From the NCBI GenBank assembly GCA_035640355.1, contig DASQWI010000016.1:1-64000 (forward strand): a DNA stretch of 64,000 nt. Reading direction: 5' to 3'. The notes under the pieces are model-generated. The model searched no databases, was not told where the DNA came from, and saw nothing but the letters and a program-made list of their open reading frames with translations. Origin of the DNA: Actinomycetota bacterium. GTDB lineage: Bacteria > Actinomycetota > UBA4738 > HRBIN12. Below, piece by piece: positions 57,280 through 64,000 of the stretch. The translations under genes were made by a program, and so were the position numbers. Position 1 is the first letter of the stretch. Each line of letters starts with the position of its first letter.

Positions 57280-60200
57280 TTACGTCGTCGTGTCGACGAT
57301 CTGGGTCTGTCGGCTCGGCCGGTTGTTCGGGAAGGCGACGAGTAGACTCGGGTCCTCTCCGGGTTGCGCCGATCCAACGGACACCGTGACCGGTGACTTG
57401 GCTGTACAGGGCGCAGCGCCGAAGAATCCGCCGCAGGTCAGCGGGGAGGTCCGAAGCGCCGCGTCGGTGATGTTCAGTCTCGCTCCGTACGTTCCGGTGC
57501 TCGCGTCGATGGAGCCGACGGTCTCGCACGAGATGACCTCGGTGATTCCGGCGAACCCGCTGCACTGCGTGATCGCGTACGAGAGCTCGCCGATCGCATT
57601 CGACAGCCCGAGGTCACCGGCGTCGACAGCGACGGCTGTGAGCGTGGTGTTGTACGCGCTGTAATCGGCGAAGTACGTCGCATCGCACGTCTCGAAGGAG
57701 CTGGGTAGGAGGTACAGACACGTCGAGCCGGCCGAGCCGAAGCCGGCCACCTTCACCAGGAGCGCGTCGGCCTTCAGTTGCGGGTCGGCGAACGAACCGT
57801 CCGCGCCCACGTCGATCAGGACATCGGTCTCCACCGTGTCGGACGTGCTGTGGATCCCCGCGCTTTGCACGACGAACTCGACCGGCTCGCTCGGCGTGTC
57901 GTCCTGCGTCAAAAACTCGAGCCAGGTATTTCCGAGCAACGGGTCCTTGCCCATCGGAACGCCCTGCGCCGAGCCGTTGACCTGGCCACCGGTGAACGAG
58001 CGAGCGGCGATGGCCACGATGTCCTCTTCGAGCCCCGTCTTCTCGCGGTCGACCTCGCCGAGGAGGTAGACGTCGGCGAACGGAACGCCAGCAGCGTTTG
58101 AGCTCGACAGAGCGAGCTCGGCCGAGCCGCGCGTGAGGTCCAGCGTGCCCGGCCTCATCCTGTCGTTGGACGCGCCAAGTGGCGAGACATGCCACGGCAC
58201 GCGCAGGGTGTCGGTGTCCTTGCCCTCCCGTTGCGTGATCGTGATCTGCCCGTCGACGTTCCCATGGAAGTAGTACCAACCGAACAGTTGCTCGGGCGGA
58301 CCGATCACCGACGGGTCGAGCGTGAATCGCACGAAGAACGTCTTCGCCCGGCCCGGCGCCACACCGAACGCCATCGCATCGCGGAACGATGCACCCCTCT
58401 TCCTCACTTCAACCCGCGCGATCAACGGATCGAAGTCGACGTATCGAACGGCGCCCGCGACGCGATAGCGGTGACGGACGTTGTCGATGTTCTTCACGTG
58501 CACCGACCGCCTCACCACGGTCCGGCCGTTCATCGCGCGCAGCCCGAGGGACAAGCTCGGGGGTGTCGCGATGCTCACCGCCTCGGCGGACTCGTCCGCC
58601 CGAACGCGACCGGCACCGATCACGGTCGCCGAGGCGCGCGACCCGTCGAGGTTCGTCAGACGGGCGGTGGCCTGGTTCATCATCAATGCCTTGATCTCCT
58701 GCGCGCCGAGGTTCGGATGGATCTCGCGGAGGAGCGCTGCGACGCCGGCGACGTGCGGCGACGCCATCGAGCTCCCCCCGATGGTGAGGCTGCCCGTACC
58801 GCTTCCCGCGAGTGCCGACGTGATCGAGTCGCCTGGAGCCGCGATATCGGGCTTGAGCGCGCTCGTGTAACGCGTTGGTCCTTCCGAGGTGAACGAGCTG
58901 GCGCTGTCCTCGTAGCCCTGGATGACACGCGTTCGCGTCCCGATCCGCGTCCGCACGCGGACCTCGTTGTACGCGGCCGGAGCGTTCGGGCTGACGGCCG
59001 TCGCCACGACACTGCTGTCGTCGCCGGACAGATCGACCACCGGGATCGTCACCTGCGCCTCGTTCCCGCCGGTGCCGAGGACGCTCGGCACGCCTCCGAA
59101 TCCGTCCCACAGAACGACGGCGATCGCGCCCGCGTCCTGCGCGTTGATGATCTTGTCCTCGACGAAGCAATCACCCTCGGGCTGAGGGCCCTTGAAGATC
59201 AGCGCGATCTTCTTCCTGAACGGATTGCCCCGTGGAACGTCGTCACACAGGATCCGGTCCTCCGGGACCGGTCGGCCCCTCGCGTCTGCGGGCGGGTCGA
59301 ACTCGCGAGCGTCGACGATCGGTTGGGTGATGGGCGCGTCGTAGGGCACCGACCAGTCCTGGAACACGATGACCCCGCCGTCGGGAAGCCGGATCCGCGG
59401 CGTATCGACGACGGTGAGGCGCCGCGCGACGAACTCGTCGATCGTGGAGGCGACAGCGATCACCGTCGGCACGTTCCCGGGCGTCCCCGCGACGTAGGCG
59501 CCGCCCAGGTTCGGTTGGTTTCCGGCGTTCCCCGCGGCCGCGACCACGACGGTCCCCAGCGCGTCGACGGCGGCGAACGCCTCCGCGTCGACCTCGCTGA
59601 CCGTGTAGTCCTCGCCGAGCGAAAGGTTGATGACGTCCGCCGCATCGCGGGTGTCGCCGTCGCCGTTCGGATCGACGGCGCGCTCGACTGCCGCAAGGAC
59701 GACGTCGGCCGTCGCCGGCCCTTCATCGAACACCTTGAACGCCATCAGCTTGGCGCGCGGGGCGACGCCCCTGCCGATGCTTCCCTTCACACCGCGGCCG
59801 CAGCAGATGCCCGCGACATGAGACCCATGTTGGCCGGCCTCCGTGTCATTGCGGTCCAGCGGGTCGGGGTCGGGGGAGGGACGGTCGTTCGTGGGGTCGT
59901 CGTCGAAGGGGTCGTAGCCGCTGTCACCGACGAGGTCGTAGCCGGCGACCACCTTCGCGGTGGGGAACGAACCCGGTTCGACCACAGTGGGATCGTTCGC
60001 CTCGTAGTCGGCGCGGATGCCGGAGCCCCCGAAGTTCGCGTGCGTGTAATCGATGCCCGAATCGATGATCGCGACCGAGACGCCCTTGCCCCGCGCGCCG
60101 TGATCCCTCCACACCTCGCGAGCGCCGATGAACGGAACGCTCGATCGCAGGGCGGGAGACACCCGCGATGCGCGGACAACGCGTACGACGTCGGGCCGGG

Positions 60201-60591
60201 ACGCCAGCCGCGATGCGTCCCCCGCCGTCAGCACGGCCGAGAACGCGTTCACGGAACGTGCGAAGCGATAGCGGACCTCGCCACCGAGCGCTTCTGTGGC
60301 CGTGACCGCCGAACGCTGCGAGCTCAGGATCCTGGCTACGGTCTCGCGTTCGATGGTCGGCCCGAGCGCGCGGCGGGCCGTCGCGATGCGCGCCGCGAGC
60401 GAGGGAGTGCGGAGCTGGACCAGGTACACGCCGCGTTCGCCCCTCCTGGCCACAGCGGGAACGAAACCCGTGGGGACCCCCCAGCCGACCCCGCGCAAGT
60501 CGCGGGGACCGACCTCGCCCAGCGCCGCCGGCGAGGACGCCGCGACGAGCAGCAAACCGGCCGCGAACGCCACGACGACGCGAACGCGCAC
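57280..60591 (-). CDS. Large secreted subtilisin-like protease with PA domain
   Basis: A 1103-residue S8 protease. The signal peptide is residues 1-25 (VVVAFAAGLLLVAASSPAA). A pro-domain (60-150, VYLVQLRTPSLAARI) precedes the catalytic domain: Asp in VSVAIIDSGIDYTHANFGG, His in GQHGSHVAGICCG, Ser in GGSSMASPHVAGVA. A protease-associated insert (AGAIAVVLWDGFGG, about 480-570) lies between His and Ser. The last 400 residues are beta-rich and contain paired cysteines (CLYLLPSSFETC, CGGFFGAAPC). GTG 60591 is the start, about 190 bp after cysO. Its location inside the mec-moeB-cysO / cysM cluster is unusual. Confidence 0.92.
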   Translation of the reverse strand: MRVRVVVAFAAGLLLVAASSPAALGEVGPRDLRGVGWGVPTGFVPAVARRGERGVYLVQLRTPSLAARIATARRALGPTIERETVARILSSQRSAVTATEALGGEVRYRFARSVNAFSAVLTAGDASRLASRPDVVRVVRASRVSPALRSSVPFIGAREVWRDHGARGKGVSVAIIDSGIDYTHANFGGSGIRADYEANDPTVVEPGSFPTAKVVAGYDLVGDSGYDPFDDDPTNDRPSPDPDPLDRNDTEAGQHGSHVAGICCGRGVKGSIGRGVAPRAKLMAFKVFDEGPATADVVLAAVERAVDPNGDGDTRDAADVINLSLGEDYTVSEVDAEAFAAVDALGTVVVAAAGNAGNQPNLGGAYVAGTPGNVPTVIAVASTIDEFVARRLTVVDTPRIRLPDGGVIVFQDWSVPYDAPITQPIVDAREFDPPADARGRPVPEDRILCDDVPRGNPFRKKIALIFKGPQPEGDCFVEDKIINAQDAGAIAVVLWDGFGGVPSVLGTGGNEAQVTIPVVDLSGDDSSVVATAVSPNAPAAYNEVRVRTRIGTRTRVIQGYEDSASSFTSEGPTRYTSALKPDIAAPGDSITSALAGSGTGSLTIGGSSMASPHVAGVAALLREIHPNLGAQEIKALMMNQATARLTNLDGSRASATVIGAGRVRADESAEAVSIATPPSLSLGLRAMNGRTVVRRSVHVKNIDNVRHRYRVAGAVRYVDFDPLIARVEVRKRGASFRDAMAFGVAPGRAKTFFVRFTLDPSVIGPPEQLFGWYYFHGNVDGQITITQREGKDTDTLRVPWHVSPLGASNDRMRPGTLDLTRGSAELALSSSNAAGVPFADVYLLGEVDREKTGLEEDIVAIAARSFTGGQVNGSAQGVPMGKDPLLGNTWLEFLTQDDTPSEPVEFVVQSAGIHSTSDTVETDVLIDVGADGSFADPQLKADALLVKVAGFGSAGSTCLYLLPSSFETCDATYFADYSAYNTTLTAVAVDAGDLGLSNAIGELSYAITQCSGFAGITEVISCETVGSIDASTGTYGARLNITDAALRTSPLTCGGFFGAAPCTAKSPVTVSVGSAQPGEDPSLLVAFPNNRPSRQTQIVDTTT

Positions 60592-60778
60592 CTCGCTGAC
60601 CCCCCCTGTTTCGCATCGACCGTCTCGCGACCTGCCGAGGCGCGGAGGGACGACGAGTCGCGCGACGGAACCACGTCCAGCCGAATGCCGGGACGGGAGC
60701 GTTATCGACGAGCTCGAGGGGCGCCTTTACACGGCCTTCGAGGCCCGCGATCGGCGGATGCCGCGGGGTAGGGAGCGG

Positions 60779-61060
60779 TCAGCCCCCCGCGACCGCGGGG
60801 AGGATGGAGACGGTGTCGCCGTTCTGGACGTTCGTCTCCAGCGAGCCGAGGTACCGCACGTCCTCGTCGTTCACGTAGACGTTCACGAACCGGTGGAGCC
60901 CGCCTTCGGGCGTGACGACGTTCTTCGTGATTCCCGGGTATCGCGACTCGAGATCAGAGAGCAACTCGCGGACCGTCGAGCCCTCGGCGTCGACGAGGGG
61001 CTCTCCCCCCGCGTGCTTCCTGAGGATCGTCGGGAGCTTCACGCGGATCGGTTCGCTCAC
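60779..61060 (-). CDS. cysO: CysO-like sulfur-carrier protein (ThiS/MoaD family)
   Basis: A 93-residue ubiquitin-fold carrier. It reads IRVKLPTILRKHAGGEPLVD, VRELLSDLESRYPGI and FVNVYVNDEDVRYLGSLET, and ends in VAGG, the Gly-Gly terminus that becomes a thiocarboxylate. The VNVYVNDEDVR stretch is closer to CysO than to ThiS. GTG 61060 overlaps the moeB stop codon as GTGA. In this arrangement the carrier is made next to its activating enzyme (MoeB) and to the JAMM peptidase. Confidence 0.92.
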   Translation of the reverse strand: MSEPIRVKLPTILRKHAGGEPLVDAEGSTVRELLSDLESRYPGITKNVVTPEGGLHRFVNVYVNDEDVRYLGSLETNVQNGDTVSILPAVAGG

Positions 61061-61917
61061 GACGCGCTCCCCACGGAGACACCGTGCTCGGCCTCGGGCG
61101 GGGCCTGCCCGGGCGTGAGGCCGCAGAACGCCTCGTAGTCGATGAGCTCGGTGATCGAGGGCTCCTTGCCGCAGACCGGGCAATCCGCGTCCCACCGCAC
61201 CCTCACCGTCTGGAAGTCCATCTGCAGTGCGTCGAAGATCAGCAGCCGGCCGATCAGTGGATCGCCCTTGCCCGTGATCAGCTTCACAGCCTCGGTCGCC
61301 TGGATCGAACCGACGATCCCGGGCAACACGCCGAAAACGCCTCCCTCCGCGCAGCTCGGAACGGTCCCCGGAGGAGGCGGCTGCGGAAACAGACACCGGT
61401 AGCACGGTGCCACCTGTCCCGGCATGAAGACCGTGGCCTGCCCGTCCCACTGGTAGATCGACCCGTACACGAGCGGCTTACCGAGGAACTGCGTCGCGTC
61501 GTTCACGAGGTAGCGAACGGGGAAGTTGTCCGTCCCGTCGACGACGACGTCCCACGGCTCGAGGACCTCCATCGCATTCTGCGACGTGAGGATCATGTCG
61601 TACGGGACGACCTCGATCGTGGGGTTGATCGCGCGCAGACGGTCGACCGCGCTTTCGACCTTCGGACGTCCAACGTCCGCCGTCGAGTGGATGATCTGTC
61701 GCTGCAGGTTCGACTCGTCGACCTTGTCGAAGTCAACGATCCCAAGGGTCCCGACGCCGGCCGCCGCCAGGTACATCGCGACGGGCGAGCCGAGTCCCCC
61801 CGCCCCGATCACGAGGACCTTCGAGTCGAGGAGCTTTCGCTGACCGTCCCCGCCGATCCCCGGAAGGATGATGTGCCTCGCGTAGCGACGGACCTGGTCT
61901 TCGGTGAACGAGGTCAT
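61057..61917 (-). CDS. moeB: MoeB/ThiF-type adenylyltransferase for the sulfur carrier
   Basis: A 286-residue E1-like enzyme. The nucleotide motif is VLVIGAGGLGSPVAMYLAAA, with the substrate-adenylation Arg/Asn/Asp in DKVDESNLQRQIIHS. Zinc Cys pairs are CYRCLFP and CPVCGKEP. The C-terminal rhodanese domain of mycobacterial MoeZ is missing, so sulfur must come from another protein. ATG 61917 overlaps the stop codon of the M67 gene (ATGA). It should adenylate the CysO C-terminus. Confidence 0.93.
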   Translation of the reverse strand: MTSFTEDQVRRYARHIILPGIGGDGQRKLLDSKVLVIGAGGLGSPVAMYLAAAGVGTLGIVDFDKVDESNLQRQIIHSTADVGRPKVESAVDRLRAINPTIEVVPYDMILTSQNAMEVLEPWDVVVDGTDNFPVRYLVNDATQFLGKPLVYGSIYQWDGQATVFMPGQVAPCYRCLFPQPPPPGTVPSCAEGGVFGVLPGIVGSIQATEAVKLITGKGDPLIGRLLIFDALQMDFQTVRVRWDADCPVCGKEPSITELIDYEAFCGLTPGQAPPEAEHGVSVGSAS

Positions 61918-62339
61918 CCGATCGTCACGTCCTCCTCGGACACCGCTCCGCCGTCGAGGATCCTGAACGCTCGCAGCACCGGCGCGGCGCGATCCTCGAG
62001 CGACAGGATCAGGTAGTACGTGTCGGGGAACGACGGCTGGTCGCTGTCGGCCCACATGGCTCGCTTCCGGTCGGTCGGCGACGGATACGCCTCGGTATGT
62101 GTATGCGTGTGGAAGATCGCCAGTTGCTCAGAGCCCTCGTCCTCGATCTCGTTCCACACGCGGAGGCTCTCCTTCGGCTCGAACCGGTAGGTGAGGGGGC
62201 TTCCGTCGGCGTTCGTCATGGGGAAGAACCTCACGGGCCGCCCCTCCTTTCCGGCCAGCACCCCGCACGCCTCATTCGGGAGATTCGACAGTCCGTGCGC
62301 GACCATCTCGTCGAAGAACCCCTTGTCGATCTGGATCAT
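61914..62339 (-). CDS. Mec-like JAMM (M67) metalloprotease
   Basis: A 141-residue JAMM/MPN protein. Motif residues are the Glu in NEACGVLAG and IFHTHTHTEAYPSPTDRKRA, which supplies the His-X-His and Asp zinc ligands with Ser between (HTHTEAYPSPTD). In Mycobacterium the homolog (Mec) cuts cysteine from CysO-Cys. ATG 62339 (MIQIDKGFFDEMV) fits the family start best; the frame continues to 62378. It is the first gene of the row M67-moeB-cysO, each overlapping the next. Confidence 0.9.
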   Translation of the reverse strand: MIQIDKGFFDEMVAHGLSNLPNEACGVLAGKEGRPVRFFPMTNADGSPLTYRFEPKESLRVWNEIEDEGSEQLAIFHTHTHTEAYPSPTDRKRAMWADSDQPSFPDTYYLILSLEDRAAPVLRAFRILDGGAVSEEDVTIG

Positions 62340-62385
62340 TGCAGGTGCAACAACTGTAGCAGTGGGGTCGTATTCCACCGGGTGC

Positions 62386-63456
62386 TCAGGTCGTTCGCGC
62401 GAGCCGGCCCTCCACCTCGATCGTGCCGGGGCGACCGTCCACGATGACGCCGATGTCCGCCCATGGCAGGCGCCGGCCCGAGAGCTCGTCGCCGAGCCAC
62501 TCGTGGTCCGCGGTGGCGATCAGCAGACCTCCTGACGTCTGCGCATCAGCGAGGACCATCTGCTCGGGCAGCGTCAACGCTCCCCACTGGACGTGCGGAG
62601 CGACATAGGCGTGATTGCGCTTCGTCCCGCCCGGCACGACATCACGTTGTGCGAGCTCGAGCACTCCGTCCAGAAACGGGACGGCGCTCGCATCGATCGT
62701 CGCGCCCACGCCCGACGCCTGAAGCATCCGCAGCATGTGACCGAGGAGCCCGAAGCCGGTTACGTCCGTGGCGGCGTCCGCTCCCGCGATGAGCATCGCG
62801 TCGGCCGCGTCCGCGTTCGTCGCCGCCATGAGCTCGACCGCGCGTGAGAGCAGTTCGGGGTCGGCGACCCCCCGTTTGAGCGCCGTGGTGGCGATGCCTA
62901 CACCGAGCGGTTTCGTCAGCAGGAGGTGGGCTCCGGGTTGCGCGGTCGAGTTCCGAACGATGCGCTCGGCGTCGGTGCGGCCCAGCGCGACCATCCCGTA
63001 CTTCGGTTCCGGATCGGTGATCGTGTGGCCCCCCAGTACCGCGGCTCCCGCGTTGCTCGCCACGTCGATCCCGCCCTGGAGGACCCGCGCGAGCATGTCG
63101 AGCGGCAGCTCGTCGACGGGCCACCCCACGATGTTCAGCGCGAGGAACGGTCGCCCGCCCATCGCGTACACGTCGGAGAGCGCGTTCGCGGCTGCGATGC
63201 GGCCCCAGTCATAGGGGTCGTCGACGATCGGGGTGAAGAAGTCGATGGTCGCGATCAGTGCCTCGTTGTCGCGGAGTCGAACGACCGCCGCGTCGTCGCC
63301 GGTATCCGACGCAACGAGGACGTCGTCGCCGAGCTCGGGCAGGTTCACGGCACCAAGGACGTTGCCGAGATCGGCCGGACCGAGCTTGCACCCGCACCCA
63401 GCGCCGTGACTGAAGCTCGTGAGGCGCCGTTCCTGTCGCCGTTCCTGAACAGCCAT
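62386..63456 (-). CDS. selD: Selenide, water dikinase (selenophosphate synthase)
   Basis: A 356-residue SelD. The N-terminal active site SHGAGCGCKLGP has Cys21 and Lys24 where E. coli has Cys17 and Lys20; it is a Cys and not a Sec form. DTGDDAAVV, ALSDVYAMGGRPFLALNIVG, the GGHTITDPEPKYGMVALG region and TDVTGFGLLGHMLRM are conserved ATP-binding and catalytic parts. It makes selenophosphate from selenide and ATP for selenocysteine or selenouridine synthesis. No selA, selB or selU gene is in view. ATG 63456 is 47 bp from the divergent PfkB gene. Confidence 0.95.
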   Translation of the reverse strand: MAVQERRQERRLTSFSHGAGCGCKLGPADLGNVLGAVNLPELGDDVLVASDTGDDAAVVRLRDNEALIATIDFFTPIVDDPYDWGRIAAANALSDVYAMGGRPFLALNIVGWPVDELPLDMLARVLQGGIDVASNAGAAVLGGHTITDPEPKYGMVALGRTDAERIVRNSTAQPGAHLLLTKPLGVGIATTALKRGVADPELLSRAVELMAATNADAADAMLIAGADAATDVTGFGLLGHMLRMLQASGVGATIDASAVPFLDGVLELAQRDVVPGGTKRNHAYVAPHVQWGALTLPEQMVLADAQTSGGLLIATADHEWLGDELSGRRLPWADIGVIVDGRPGTIEVEGRLARTT

Positions 63457-63503
63457 GCAGGGAGGATACGGCCGCCGAACGACTCGTCCTACGCTTTGCC
63501 CCG

Positions 63504-64000
63504 ATGCGTACGGCCGTCGTCGGCCATACCGAGTGGATCGAGTTCGGCCACGTCGACCACGTGCCGAAGCCGGGCGACATCGTCCACGCCACCGGGGCAT
63601 GGGAGGAGCCCGGCGGCGGCGGCGCGGTCGCGTCCGTGCAGCTCGCGCGGCTCGGCGGATCGTGCACCTTCTTCACCGCGCTCGGCAACGACGAACGCGC
63701 GGACTGGACCAGGCGAGAGCTCGGACGGCGCGACGTTCGGGTCGAGGTGGTTGTCCGGAACGAGTCGAGCCGGCGCGCCATTGTGTTCGTCGACCGCAAC
63801 GGGGAACGGACGATCACCACGCTGGGCCGGCGTCTCGAACCGGTCAAGTCCGACCCGTTGCCATGGGACGAGATCGAGGAAACCGACACCGTCTACTTCA
63901 CGGCGGGCGACGTGGCGGCCCTCCAGAACGCCCGGCGCGCGCGCGTCCTCGTGGCCACGAGCCGGGTCATGGATCTGCTCGCCAAAGCGGATGTGTATCT
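63504..64000 (+). CDS. PfkB-family sugar kinase (5' part)
   Basis: The first 165 residues of a ribokinase-like protein; the window ends inside it. MRTAVVGHTEWIEFGHVDHV and the following GGGGAVASVQLARLGGSCTF (the substrate-binding GG region) and ALGNDERADWTRRELGRRDV are typical. VVRNESSRRAIVFVDRNGER matches the lid and sugar-binding region. The catalytic GAGD motif would lie beyond 64000. The substrate is unknown. It is divergent from selD. Confidence 0.87.
   Translation, partial: MRTAVVGHTEWIEFGHVDHVPKPGDIVHATGAWEEPGGGGAVASVQLARLGGSCTFFTALGNDERADWTRRELGRRDVRVEVVVRNESSRRAIVFVDRNGERTITTLGRRLEPVKSDPLPWDEIEETDTVYFTAGDVAALQNARRARVLVATSRVMDLLAKADVY

Noticed and set aside
58189-60771. 860-codon plus-strand frame opposite the large subtilase
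   Set aside because: Antisense shadow; the subtilase triad and PA domain are on the minus strand.
1-64000. CRISPR arrays, complete insertion sequences, rRNA genes, phage structural genes
   Set aside because: Looked for along the window; no repeat-spacer array, transposase, rRNA or phage head/tail gene was recognised.

Overview
The window is a GC-rich bacterial chromosome fragment with frequent GTG starts and densely packed, often translationally coupled genes. The host is most likely a member of the Actinomycetota outside the well-studied genera. Three things point there. The block mec-like peptidase / CysO / CysM / MurI / Rv1339-like phosphodiesterase / RNase PH / RdgB follows the order known from Mycobacterium. 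Two degenerate copies of a 13E12-type DUF222/HNH element are present. There are four class III nucleotidyl cyclases. The exact order or family cannot be decided from this sequence alone.

Layout. 1-8.3 kb: start of a membrane-anchored collagen-like protein, a sarcosine oxidase-like plus betaine-homocysteine methyltransferase-like pair, an HdeD-type membrane protein, a decayed nucleotidyltransferase, DUF222/HNH element copy 1 and two tandem class III aminotransferases. 8.4-11.6 kb: tRNA-His and tRNA-Lys, then a secreted LVIVD-repeat protein bracketed by related 71-bp direct repeats. 11.7-21.4 kb: orphan response regulator, ferredoxin, arginase-like enzyme, PolX-like PHP protein, RidA/MmcQ pair, a cyclase, pirin with a divergent HxlR regulator and an ECF sigma factor. 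21.5-29.9 kb: SDR, hydrolase, a RibD/DHFR-cyclase fusion, a MerR-like cyclase coupled to an AstE-like protein, and separate LigD-type ligase and polymerase genes. 30-37.3 kb: ABC exporter, decayed TOPRIM gene, DNA polymerase IV, serine hydrolase with DMT transporter, VOC protein and a MarR-GNAT fusion with a perfect operator over its start codon. 37.3-47.5 kb: large zinc-ribbon/cyclase/AAA/TPR regulator, FtsH, PrmC-like methyltransferase, ECF41-type sigma factor with a VOC protein, L,D-transpeptidase and cupin. 47.5-49.1 kb: tRNA-Leu with a partly duplicated 3' end and, beside it, inverted element copy 2. 49.1-53.2 kb: a subtilase ending in SWSGT repeats, in an operon with a multi-domain sensor kinase. 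53.3-62.4 kb: the cysteine/sulfur-carrier and housekeeping cluster, interrupted by a second, 1103-residue subtilase. 62.4-64 kb: SelD and the start of a PfkB-type kinase.

How genes may work together. M67 peptidase, MoeB and CysO, with CysM downstream, carry all the parts for sulfur-carrier-dependent cysteine synthesis: MoeB activates the CysO C-terminal GG, CysM uses the thiocarboxylate, and the JAMM peptidase releases cysteine. The four cyclases and one Rv1339-like phosphodiesterase suggest heavy use of cyclic nucleotides. The ligase/polymerase pair and DinB form a small DNA-repair neighbourhood, although no Ku gene is visible. Several loci (nucleotidyltransferase, GNAT, TOPRIM gene, both DUF222 elements) carry small indels, so decay or assembly error must be considered there.
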